Assembly: GCA_036346375.1 (NCBI GenBank)
Contig: CM070510.1
Coordinates: 63,708,376 to 63,772,375 of the forward strand
From: Guadua angustifolia
Lineage: Eukaryota > Streptophyta > Magnoliopsida > Poales > Poaceae
Direction of reading: 5' to 3'
Length of the DNA stretch: 64,000 bases
Shown: in pieces, positions 11,001 to 20,059 of the stretch
Position numbering within the stretch: position 1 is the first letter of the stretch
Layout: each line of letters starts with the position of its first letter
Program-made: the position numbers and the translations under genes
The notes under the pieces: model-generated
What the model was told of the DNA's origin: nothing
Databases searched by the model: none
Seen by the model: only the letters and a program-made list of their open reading frames with translations

Positions 11001-14000
11001 CTTCAACCAAAATTACCCACCATTGCCCCCAGCTTTCCCTAGCTTTCCCCAACTTCAACCAAAATTACCCACCATTACCCCCAACTATAATCTGGGTTAC
11101 CAAACAACCATGAGCTTTTCAACCTCCAGCTTTTTAACAATCCAGCTTTTACAATCTAGTTTTTAAAAGTTGCTTTCCACAATCCCCAGCTGAAACAAAC
11201 AGGGCCTTAGTATGATTTGTAGAATGCGTATTAGTTTTTTTGGGCAGGACTGTTGTTGATATGCTATATCACTTTGTCTACTGTTTTATAGAGCTGGTTC
11301 GTACTCCCTGACTTAGATGCTCCTACTTAATTGTCTTGGAAGATGAAAGATATATTTTGTGTGGATGATAATGAATAAATGTATATAGTTAAGAGAGAAT
11401 AAATAGAGGTATAAAAAGAAACACCTTATTAAATCTACGTGTAAACCTTATATTTGTAAATAAAACTATTCAAAAAATAAACCTTATAAAAGTAACCGGA
11501 GGAAGTATTCCATAAGCCCAAGCCGAGCCACAAACGAGCCAAGCCAGCTTACCAGCTTCCAACCTTTTTCCGTCCCTGATTGCAAGCCAACGACCTTAGA
11601 ACAAGTCCAGCACATAGTTAGTCAATCAACGCCACATTGTCAATTGACATTATTGTGCCAAGTACTACTCAAGTGACATTAGCAAGTGATGCAGATGCGC
11701 AAGAGCATCTTGTAAAATGTCCATCCAATTGTACGTGCACGTGGCATGTGGACTTCGGAAAGTCCATGTTCTCTTTACCTAGTATTTTAGTCTTGTAATT
11801 TGTATCCAAGGTTGTTAAGATATGGTAACTTTGTATTCTAATCTCTTAGGACTCGAAGAGGTGCTCTAGATCTACGAATCATAATAAGATTAGGATTCTT
11901 ACTTCTCTTTGCATGAGAATTAGGGGGCTATACAATGCCATGAGATGTGGCCATTAAAGAAAGAAGCAAGGAAACAAGCCACAAGCCATGCTAGAAGAAC
12001 TCATGTACTATAGAAGCATACGAGAGGATTAGATGGTATGTTGTTCTTTAGCACTAGATTTTTATATAGAGCAAAGATCCGATGGTACTAAAAGGTACAA
12101 GAGGATTGTGTTTAAGCGACAATCCTTTATACTCTTTTGAGGCTATTCTTAAGTAATTTATAGTCGGCTTCGTCAAATCTTTATCTTTCATTGCGGTTGC
12201 TTTCATCGCCATTATTTTGATTATCTCTACAATATTCATTTACTTCTTTCTTCATATCGTGTATGTTCATACCATGTCTCATATAAACTCTGATTCGATC
12301 CGATGACCGATGTGCACAAGGAGGAGGGATACCATAGTACAACAAATATGTTATAGTACCTACTTAAGTAATTGATCAAGCAAAATTGTTATGCGTACCA
12401 CAAGAATGACCGTCTGAACTACACGAGTTCTTGCTTGCCAGTAAAAGTTCGAAACGATTTCATTAAAGCTAATTGTTCATTTGCATGGCACTGCTCTTAA
12501 TGAAGATCATAATGGAAATCACCAAGAAGACTATAACAACTAAAAATGACAGTATGGCTTACATCTGGGTAACATACTAGGTCAGATATACTCCAGTCGT
12601 AAAGTACGATTTATTCTAGCTAGTCAGAGGGCCGTACTTTGGCTAATAAACCATCCTTGTATAAAATAAATAAATGAGAGGCGAATAGGCTAACGGCAGC
12701 GTATTTTTTTTTTCAAATCTATGTTCCGTATGAACGCAGTTATAAAAATAACTTTCCTCTCACTATAAAAACATCGATAAATGATACGTGTCACCTGTCA
12801 TGCTCGTGCACCACTATAGATCCTGCCAACCTAAGGCAGCACCAGCCCGGAGCAGCTGCAGGTCAATGGATCCAGCGTTCCTTTAAGCTTACCAATCTCC
12901 TCCCTCTGAAGTCTCATCGTGGTCAGCATGCTGGCTTGGCACAAGTCATGCACATATAGGTAGCCAGTAGCCGCCCTTTTATCCTCGGCTCCACGGACTA
13001 TCATTCACAATTATCTAATTTGATTATCACCTAGACGGCTAGATCCACGACATGTTTATATCTCCATGCAATTTTAATCTAAAAGACCAATACCCATACT
13101 ATTACAGACTTTAGTTTAAAGCCAACCGAAGCTTAATTAAGTTCCTCAAACAGCATTGAGCTTCTTATGCTTCTCAAGAAAGCTGAATCCAATTTGTTGT
13201 AAGAAGCTGAAACTATCTCTAGCATCTTCTGGAATAAGATACGCCCCCAAAGGAGGCCTTTGCCAAAAGCGACTTGACCGATCTCTCAACTTCGTTAGGT
13301 CTTGACAACGATTCCCCATTTTATCATCGTTGCCCACTAACTGTCTATAACTCATTGTCAACTGGACTAACTAGTCGATCTAAAAAGCAAGGAAAGGTCG
13401 CACTATGCAAATGTCAAACGTAGTTGCGTGTACATGTTTTTCATCTGATTAATTTCGAAGAGTGATGCTACCCAACTCTATACCATTGGAAGTGCTACCG
13501 ATGGTATAGCAAAATTTGTACAGTTTTAACAAGTTTCAAGAGAATGTTAGAAATTTTCATATTTCAGTTTCGCATCGTTTCTGGAAGTTTTCAAGCCAAA
13601 GTTTGATTTTAGAACTCAAATTTCGCCATGTTTCAATCAAAAGTTTCAGCAAGTTTCAGATTTTAGAACTCAAGTTTCACCATATTTGAACCAAGAAGTT
13701 TCGATTCAGTAAGTTCCAAACAAAAGTTTCAACAAGTTTCAATAGATTTCGAATAAGTTTTCAAGAAATTTCACTGAGCTCACCTGGCTACGATGTTCTA
13801 TCAGTTACCTAGAGTCACTTGTCATTGTCCATTGCCAACACACCCTCTTCTCTAATTCCGACCTCGACTAATACTGCTGCAATAGAGCCATCGCATGGCA
13901 TTGATCTGTGCTTGAGCTCCACGTCGAGCCTCCATCTCTCTCTCTTCCTCGGCTTAAGCCTGAGCTTCGCACCACACCATAGCTGGATCCATATGTCCCG

Positions 14001-15706
14001 AGTTGGGCTGTCGCCACATCCAAAACTAGAGATAAAGCATCGTGTCACCGCCTATGCCAGATCTGGATCGAGGCTAGGGGTGGAATCGAGCCGAGCCGAG
14101 CCGAGCTCGGCTCGGCTCGACCGAGCTCGTCAGTTTGCGAGCCGAGCCGAGCTCGGCTCATTGTCTTTGTCGAGCTGAAAGCCGGGCTCGGCTCGGGCTC
14201 GATCGAGCCTCGAGCCGAGCCGAGCCGGCTCGTGAGCCGCTGGCATGTGGGCTGCCTCATTAAATCAACTCTCAAGTATGTTCATTGTATGTTCCTTGTT
14301 CAATATGATGTATGAATGCCAAGCCGATTGAATGTTCGTGGGATGTGGCTAATTTTGTATTAAAATTAAGCCTCATGTAATTTGGATAATCAATTAATGA
14401 TTAATGATTAGTGAAAGTGATTCGAATATCTGAATTTTACCGAGCCTAACGAGCTAACAGGCAGCTCGCCAGGCGGCTCGGGCTCGCTCATTGTAGCACC
14501 GAAGCAGCAGTGAGGCTCGAGGCTCGGCTCGTTGATGCACCGAGCCGAGCCGAGCCGCACCGAGTCGAGCTGAGCCCGAGCCGAGCCACGAGTCTCGAGC
14601 TATTTTTCCACCCCTAATCGAGGCGCCGAAGCTGAGCGAGGAGGGAGAGGACGGTGCCGGAGCCAAAGGAGGTAGAGGGACCCGTCGTGCTCACGTGAAA
14701 CCGTGGCCGGATCTCATGCTTGTTTCGTGAGGTTTCCCAGCAGTGACGTGGTGTTGAATAGCACGATGGCGAAGCAGTCCGCATCTCACGCACATCGTGC
14801 ACGCGCTCATCGGTTCCCACGCCTATCGGACATTGCTGACTCATGCCTACGCACGCCACGACCGCGCGGCCACTATACGCACTCACCAGCCTTTGCTCAC
14901 CCACGCTGTCACTCATTTGCACCGTGCGGCCCCTACACGTTAATTACTAGCAAGCTGCCGGGTCAAAAGGAAGGTGTGCATGCTTGCTACCACCGCCGTG
15001 GAGAGAAAATTGGTGGCGGAAAGGGAATGAAGTGAGATAGATGGAATGAATTAGTATGGGGATGTGGATAACTATGAATAAAGGGATGGTCGTTTTGGTG
15101 TATTAGATTGATATGATCGGATAGTAGATATTTGTGCCATCGAAAAGGCAAGGAAGGCTATAGCATTTTCTAGCTTTTCCGAATTTCAAATCATCTGTTT
15201 TTGCTGTTCTTTTCTTTTTGCCATAAAAAATTGAACAAAAGTCTGGACAAGTTAATGCTTTCAGGAAATTAATTTCAGTTTTTGTGTCATATTTGCAGCA
15301 GCAATTAATGGCCGGCCTACGTACCGTCGAACATGGCGGGAAGCTGGAAGAGCATGCCGACCTTGCGCCGGAGGGCAAGGACGTCGAGGCCGCAGATGTC
15401 TGCGCCGTCGAGGAGCACAGCACCGGGCGCAGGCTCCCAGAGTCGGTTGAGCGCGCGGAGCAGCGTGGACTTGCCGCTGCCGCTGGGTCCGATGACGCCC
15501 ATCACCACCCCACGCGGCACTTCCAGGTCCACCCCGCGCAGGATCTCCTCGCCGCTCGCCTCCGAGCGCCGCCTTAGCCCCCGCAGCCGTATCTTGGGCC
15601 CGCCCGGCGCCGCAGCTCCGCCGTTGGCTCCACCGTCGGCGAGGCCATCCACGTCGGCGAGGCTCCACCGCAGCTCCGCCGTTGGCTCCACCGTCGGCGA
15701 GGCCAT
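8064..15706 (-). CDS. STAR1: STAR1/ABCI17-type ABC transporter ATP-binding protein (3 exons, 273 aa)
   Basis: Exons on the minus strand are 15325-15706, 8454-8641 and 8064-8315, totalling 822 bp with the stop. Splicing is in frame: G|GTACGT…CAG|GA for intron 1 and GAG|GCATGT…GCAG|GTG for intron 2. The protein is a single nucleotide-binding domain: Walker A GPSGSGKST at residues 73-81, Q-loop Gln121, signature LSVGQ at 171-175, Walker B VLLLDEP at 191-197 and H-loop His229. There are no membrane segments. In rice STAR1 works with the membrane protein STAR2 as a bacterial-type ABC transporter in aluminium tolerance; the Arabidopsis relative is ABCI17. That assignment rests on overall resemblance and could be another ABCI member. 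The start at 15706 lies in a 58-bp duplication that sets the frame, so the first ~35 residues are uncertain. All catalytic motifs are intact, so I consider it functional. Confidence 0.85.
8316..8453 (-). other. STAR1-like intron 2, GC-AG type
   Basis: The 138-bp intron begins GCATGT (donor GC) and ends TTGTTGTTGCAG on the minus strand. Exon 2 ends in …NDPE and exon 3 begins VLLLDEP, which joins exactly as expected for this ABC family. Retention would add sequence in the middle of the ATPase core, so the GC donor is most likely used. Confidence 0.75.
9183..9620. other. GC-rich patch in intron 1, open on both strands, unrecognised
   Basis: Open frames of about 100 codons run on both strands through a GC-rich stretch. 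The encoded peptides are low-complexity (Arg/Gly/Ala-rich) and match no family I know. Just upstream, 9047-9180 has an AGGGTGGACAACGAGCT start and CTCGGCTTG-type words reminiscent of the hAT MITE at 14075, which suggests an old repeat. I do not call a gene. Confidence 0.3.
9825..10114. mobile_element. PIF/Tourist-like MITE, TAA target duplication
   Basis: The ends are GGGCAAATACAATAAC and, inverted, GGGCATGTACAGTAAG. TAA flanks both ends (9822-9824 and 10115-10117). It is 290 bp, non-coding and AT-rich. A related copy lies at 38501-38854. Confidence 0.7.
10818..11206. mobile_element. PIF/Tourist-like MITE, TTA target duplication
   Basis: Terminal inverted repeats are GGCCCTATTTGTTTCAGC and, inverted from the right end, GGCCCTGTTTGTTTCAGC. 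TTA flanks both sides (10815-10817 and 11207-11209). The element is 389 bp and has further internal inverted similarity (AGCTTTT/AAAAGCT words). Confidence 0.8.
11210..14066. other. Intronic DNA without recognised features
   Basis: No open frame of interest and no terminal repeats were recognised. A stretch at about 13520-13770 is rich in reiterated AAGTTTCA words. It is part of STAR1-like intron 1. Confidence 0.4.
14075..14616. mobile_element. hAT-type MITE rich in GAGCC/GAGCTCGG words
   Basis: The ends are TAGGGGTGGAA and TTCCACCCCTA, an inverted pair. A perfect 8-bp target duplication ATCGAGGC occurs at 14067-14074 and 14617-14624, as expected for hAT elements. Both ends are packed with direct and inverted copies of CGAGCC/GGCTCG, likely subterminal transposase-binding motifs. 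The middle is AT-rich and non-coding. Confidence 0.85.
14625..15324. other. Start of STAR1-like intron 1, no further feature seen
   Basis: Sequence between the hAT MITE and exon 1. Short open frames exist on both strands but none resembles a known protein. Confidence 0.4.
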
Positions 15707-15709
15707 CCC
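15611..15709. repeat. Direct duplication (58-bp offset) across the STAR1-like start codon
   Basis: A segment of about 40 bp (CGCAGCTCCGCCGTTGGCTC…) starts at 15611 and again at 15669. The offset is 58 bp, which is not a multiple of three, so the two copies are read in different frames. The copy nearer the start contributes the ATG and residues 1-13; the other encodes DGLADGGANGG. Confidence 0.9.
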
Positions 15710-15775
15710 ACCCGCCCGCGCGGCTGTTTCTCCTTTTTTTTACTCAGCAAGGCGGCCATGCACTCGTGTCGTTGA

Positions 15776-15901
15776 GGAACAATTAATACAGTTCGGTCGG
15801 TCAAGTCGCAGATCAGATGGCGCATGTATAGCTTATCGCCGTGGTCGTTCGTTCTAGGCTTCTCGTACTCACTAGTCCTAGCGTACTCGCAGAACTACAG
15901 C
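15776..15901. repeat. Block A, copy 1 (126 bp) upstream of STAR1-like exon 1
   Basis: It is nearly identical to 16548-16673 (only a few substitutions seen). It begins GGAACAATTAATACAG and ends CGCAGAACTACAG. It lies about 70-195 bp upstream of the start codon, so it may include promoter or 5' UTR. Confidence 0.9.
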
Positions 15902-15905
15902 GGCA

Positions 15906-16216
15906 TAAATCTGCAAGCTACCAGTAGGCGGTACATGCATACGGGGCCCTAGATATAGTCACGACGTACGAGTACACCACTGTGTTGAGTTTGAGCGCGT
16001 CACAAATTCGTTTACTCCTTTGTCTTAAATCTACCATTACACAAAGTCTTTTATGTGTCACTATAAATATATTTCTATAGTCTATAGAAAGAGAAAAAGC
16101 TTATTATAAACACATCTTCACATAGTAATATTTGTCTTTGTATGGCTGTAGTTTTCATACAGAGGTTTTTCACATAAAATCCATATCTCCCGGTTCCTTC
16201 TATTCTTTTGCTATGC
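15906..16216. repeat. Block B, copy 1 (311 bp)
   Basis: Nearly identical to 33459-33769, both starting TAAATCTGCAAGC and ending TTTTGCTATGC, with the same length. Here it follows block A directly, through GGCA. It has no coding potential that I recognise. Confidence 0.9.
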
Positions 16217-16547
16217 GTGGCGTACACCTACCCTTCAGAGGTCAAGTCCAGCAACCTGACGCCGAGACGAGAGGCCAGACTCCTAGGCTTGAGGAGTCCC
16301 ATCCATTTTTTCTTTTATACACTCATGTGTAGTCTCCTTGTAACCGGCCTCCCCGGGCTATATAAGGGGAGGCTTGGCCCTTCGGGGACGACGACGACCA
16401 GGATAGGGAAGAACATCAAAACACTGCTCCCTCAAACCACACCGATAGCCGCTCAGGCACCCCCTGTACGCAAGACCCCCGAGCCCGGGCTCTGCCCACG
16501 CTTGTAACTCGGTGGGTTCGCCGAAATCAATGAAATCCGACCACCGC
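16217..16547. repeat. LTR-like fragment between block B1 and block A2
   Basis: It contains CTATATAAGGGGAGG (TATA box at 16359-16366) preceded by TGTAACCGGCCTCCCCGGG and followed by a leader-like stretch. This is the layout of a plant retrotransposon LTR promoter. Neither LTR ends nor a target duplication could be found, so it is a fragment, possibly a filler in the A-B duplication. Confidence 0.45.
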
Positions 16548-16673
16548 GGAACAATTAATACAGTTCGGTCGGTCAAGTCGCAGATCAGATGGCGCATGTA
16601 TAGCTTATCGCCGTCGTCGTTCGTTCTAGACTTCTCGTACTCACTAGTCCTAGCGTACTCGCAGAACTACAGC
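16548..16673. repeat. Block A, copy 2 (126 bp)
   Basis: Second copy of 15776-15901 in the same orientation. After it the sequence switches from what would be block B to the remains of the PIF-like element. Confidence 0.9.
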
Positions 16674-16736
16674 CACTGAAAATATTAGGAGTCTAGAAGG
16701 TACATAATTTTTATTTCAGCTAGTAGCACGTACCTC

Positions 16737-17405
16737 TCAATTTTTATTACCAAACAAAGAATCCCTCAAACTATCCAAAGCAGTAGCACGTTGAGCCTTC
16801 GCATCATCATCCATCGCGCTAGTGTCGGCAAGCAATAACTCCTTGTAAACGTCAAGCATTTTGGTTTCTTTGTTGATTTTTGCTATTTGTAGCTTCTCGG
16901 CAGACAAGCGTTGCTGCACCTCCGTTAGCTTTTCACGATCTTGCTTACTACTAGCTTTAGCATCAACTAACTTGTCTATTGTATCTCCAATTACAATTTG
17001 GCCTCCGGCACCTCTGACTTTTTGCGTTTACCCTTACGATCAGCCTTTGCTGCCTTGCAACCAATAGGACGTGCTAAGTTTTCCAAATCGACAACATTTT
17101 TATCATTCTCCGTTGATGTGCTACTGTTATTCTCTATGCGCTTCACATAAGCTGTCCATTTTGGTTCATCGCGAAGTACCTTCCACATCTCCACTAGTTT
17201 GAAAGTTTCTTTGTAGTCTGCTCGGTACTTTTTCATTGCATTTTGCATCCTTTGATCATCTGACATGCCACTTTGGTACACCGCATTAACACATTTCCAA
17301 CAGCCATTGAAGTTGTTTATCTTAGTCTTCATGCGATGCTAATGGAGCTTCAGTTGGCCGGATTCTCTTCTCCGATTTTTGGGGTCGTGCTATTGTATGC
17401 GGCGG
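16737..17405 (-). pseudogene. PIF/Harbinger ORF1-type protein (NAM-associated domain), 3' part
   Basis: The minus-strand reading carries NNFNGCWKCVNAVYQSGMS, then FKLVEMWKVLRDEPKW, then a basic patch (KGKRKK), and finally a C-terminal helix with KLQIAKINKETKMLDVYKEL ending at 16737. This order is typical of plant proteins with the NAM-associated C-terminal domain, which occur as ORF1-like partners of PIF/Harbinger elements and as host relatives. A TAG stop sits at about 17342-17344 and a frameshift around 16990-17010. The 5' part continues at 30628-30703 beyond the CACTA insertion. The gene is therefore dead. Confidence 0.75.
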
Positions 17406-17408
17406 TGA

Positions 17409-17745
17409 CACTACTCTGATTGCCTCATCGCGACCCCCATCATTGCGGGTAGGTCAGGCAGCGGTGATAATATTATCTTGCGGTTCCAAATTCAGCGGCG
17501 GTGATAATATTATCCTTGCGGTTAAAACTTCAATCGGCGATGATAAGAATAGTATCAATTTCTCATGAGGAATGGAGGTAATATCATTGCGGTTTGATAG
17601 AGAACGGCGGTGATAAGAAGATATCCTGCCGGTTTATATATAAAACCGGTAGTGATTTATTATTGCGGTTCTATAGTAAAACCGGTAGTGATAAGACCAT
17701 TTTCTTTGGCGGTTTTACTATAGAACCGGCGATATTCTTATTCCC
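17409..17745. repeat. CACTA left subterminal array
   Basis: About ten direct and inverted copies of degraded GCGGTGATAAT / TTGCGGTT words follow the left end, related to the cleaner CCGGCAGTGAT motif at the right end. These are expected binding sites for the element's own DNA-binding protein. Confidence 0.7.
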
Positions 17746-17797
17746 CATTATTAGTTCGATCTGAACATAAGAAACATTGTAATTTATCTACTTACGA

Positions 17798-17880
17798 GAA
17801 CATATGAAAGCATAATTAGTTAAAAAGCAGAACATATGAAAGCATAATTAGTTAAAAAGCAGAACATATGAAAGCAAATT
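17798..17880. repeat. Short tandem repeat, about 33 bp x 2.5
   Basis: The unit AGAACATATGAAAGCATAATT…TTAAAAAGC is repeated directly two and a half times inside the CACTA. Confidence 0.85.
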
Positions 17881-17999
17881 TGTAATTTGCGGGATATGTA
17901 TTAATTAAAATAACATTACAAAACATAATTTGTCCATCATTACATATTTAGTCCTAATTATAATAGTCTAATGGCGCGAAGCCCTATATCCAAAACTAA

Positions 18000-18300
18000 A
18001 TCGTAAATGCGTCGTCCTCCTCCTCCTCCTAAATCATGGGCTGCCGCTTGATGTCTTGGCGATGCTCAAATCCTCCTTCTCATCCGAATCCGATTCGATC
18101 GCGGAGTTGGTCTTGCCCCAACGCGCTTGATTCCTCGCCACCGTCGCTATCGTAAATGCGTCATTGTCGTCCTCCTCCTCCTCCTGTGCCCCCTCTCCTC
18201 CTCCTCCTCGCCTCCACCTCCTCCTCCTCCTTCTTCTCCTCCTCCTTCTCTAGCGCCAGGTGGGGCTTTGCCCAACACGTGCATGCTTCTTGGGGGTGCC
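18000..18300 (-). other. Low-complexity CTCCTC stretch within CACTA
   Basis: CTC/TCC triplets encode Glu/Gly runs on the minus strand. A segment TCGTAAATGCGTC followed by CTCCTCCTC occurs twice (about 18000 and 18150). A minus-strand tail containing IESDSDEKEDLS followed by a stop could be the C-terminus of a small acidic protein, but I cannot identify it. Confidence 0.4.
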
Positions 18301-18527
18301 ATTCTTGCAACAAGAGTGGATTGTGTGGGGTTGCCATTCATGCAACAATAGTGGCATTATATAGCAATAGTTGGCGGAGGAATGTGAAGCGCAACAAGAG
18401 TGGATTGTGAATGGGAAGAACAGCAGTTGGCGAGAGGAATGTGAAGCGCTAGCGGTTGGCGTTGGCGAAGAATGGGCAAGGCAGCGGAGAGAAAGGGCAT
18501 CTTGTGACGGCCGGGAGGTGGAAACGT

Positions 18528-18832
18528 TAAGTATCACTGCCGGTTTGTATTACCAACGGCGGTGATAGCGACTATCCTTGCCGGTTGATACCTATAACGG
18601 TAGTGATATATTCTTGCCGGTTTAACTTACGACCGGCGGTGATATTTAAAGTTCTTGCCGGTTCGTATATTCAGCGGCGTGATATGTATTTTCGCATAGC
18701 GCAATTTTTGGCGCGTAGTATGACCTTATCGGTGCGGTTCTCGCGAGAACGGCGATGATAAATATTTTCAGCGTAATATGACCTTATCACTGCGGTTCTT
18801 AGCGAGCCGGCGATGATAAGCTATTATATAAC
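18528..18832. promoter_or_regulatory. Second CACTA array with TATA box, promoter of the transposase gene
   Basis: Repeated CTTGCCGGTT…GGCGGTGATA words run from 18528 to 18815 and end at a TATATAAC box (about 18825-18832). The sequence after this looks like a transcribed leader. This places a promoter directly downstream of transposase-binding-type motifs, as in En/Spm. Confidence 0.55.
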
Positions 18833-20059
18833 AAGCTTCACTGACCGACTCATTTCCCCGGTAGAAGCGAAGAGAGGCGCTCTTTGCTCGGTGTATTTTT
18901 CTGGAGAGTCTTTGCCGAAATTTTGTGTCGATATTTTGTTTATATTTTTCATCGAATCGACATCTTCTCCGTAAAGCGAGAACAAAGAGGCTGTATTATC
19001 TTGGCGAGTTCTTCTTTGAAAAATTGTATTAAAATTTTTGAGATTCTTGACTTGATGTATGTTATATTTGTCGTAAAATTTTACTTTACGGAGTGCTATA
19101 GACGTTGATAATTGTTGATTGTGCGGTGTGAACAGTTTATGTCGGTACTGCTCAAATTAAGATCTAGCTAAATTATTGAATAAATTATAATTCATATTGT
19201 AGTGGATGTTTGAGTAATAAAAATTGCTAGATGGACAATTATGCATAATTGTAATTAATTTAATTAATGAAAATTTGTTATATGGATTTTTAATAGTACA
19301 GATTGCTAGATGATCAATTATAAATAGTGAGAATTGCTAGTTGAATATTTAAATAATGGGAAATGGTAGATGGATTTTGCAATAATGAAAGTTGGAACAT
19401 AAATAATTATTTAGAAATATATCCTTATATTCAATTATATGCTTGTTTGTTGTAGATTAATTTAATTTAATAGCTAGCGCTACATAACAAAATGAAATGA
19501 AGAAATCTTCTAAATAATTAAAAAATGCTAGATGGATATTTAAATAGTGAAAAAGGTTTGATGTATTATATAGGCAAAATTGCTAGATGTATTTGTAAAA
19601 CTAATCATTTACAATTATATTGTTATTTGCGATAAATTCATATCCATTTTAGTGATGTAGTGGATGTTTAAGTAAGAAAAATTGCTAGATGGACAATTAT
19701 GCATAATTGTAATTAATTTAATTAATGAAAAATTGTTATATGGATTTTTAATTGTAAAGATTGCTAGATGATCAATTATAAATAGTGAGAATTGCTAGTT
19801 GAATATTTAAATAATGGAAAATGGTAGATGGATTTTGCAATAATGAAAGTTGGAACATAAATAATTATTTAGAAATATATCCTTATATTCAATTATAGGC
19901 TTGTTTGTTGTAGACAAATTACAATTATATTGTTATTTGCGTTATGTGCTTATAATGTGTTTATCGTTTTAATTAATTAGCAATGCATGACTCTTGTAAA
20001 GAATAAATTATTTTGATATCGTTTGTTCATATCTTGAAATGTAGTTTGATATAATTAAG
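18833..20059 (+). other. Probable leader/intron of the CACTA transposase gene
   Basis: AT-rich sequence with no coding match lies between the TATA box and the first transposase-related codons. It contains a direct duplication of about 255 bp (19200-19455 and 19660-19914). Confidence 0.4.
19200..19914. repeat. Direct duplication of about 255 bp in CACTA intron
   Basis: Copies at about 19200-19455 and 19660-19914 share long identical runs such as AATTGCTAGATGGACAATTA and ATTGCTAGTTGAATATTTAA. They are separated by about 200 bp. Confidence 0.85.

Larger units (their letters stand above)
8642..15324 (-). other. STAR1-like intron 1 (6.7 kb)
   Basis: The donor GTACGT and acceptor TTCCAG flank the codon for Gly128. 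The intron is very large for a plant gene and holds two PIF/Tourist-type MITEs, one hAT-type MITE, a GC-rich patch at 9200-9480 and no other recognisable coding sequence. Without these insertions it would be about 5.5 kb, so other, unrecognised insertions are likely. Confidence 0.7.

Noticed and set aside
9047..11575. A 2.5-kb hAT element from AGGGTGGACAACGAGC to TTTTTCCGTCCCTG
   Set aside because: The ends are only loosely similar and no 8-bp target duplication was found.
18147..18341. Gly/Glu-rich small protein on the minus strand
   Set aside because: A CTCCTC low-complexity run; nothing supports a gene.
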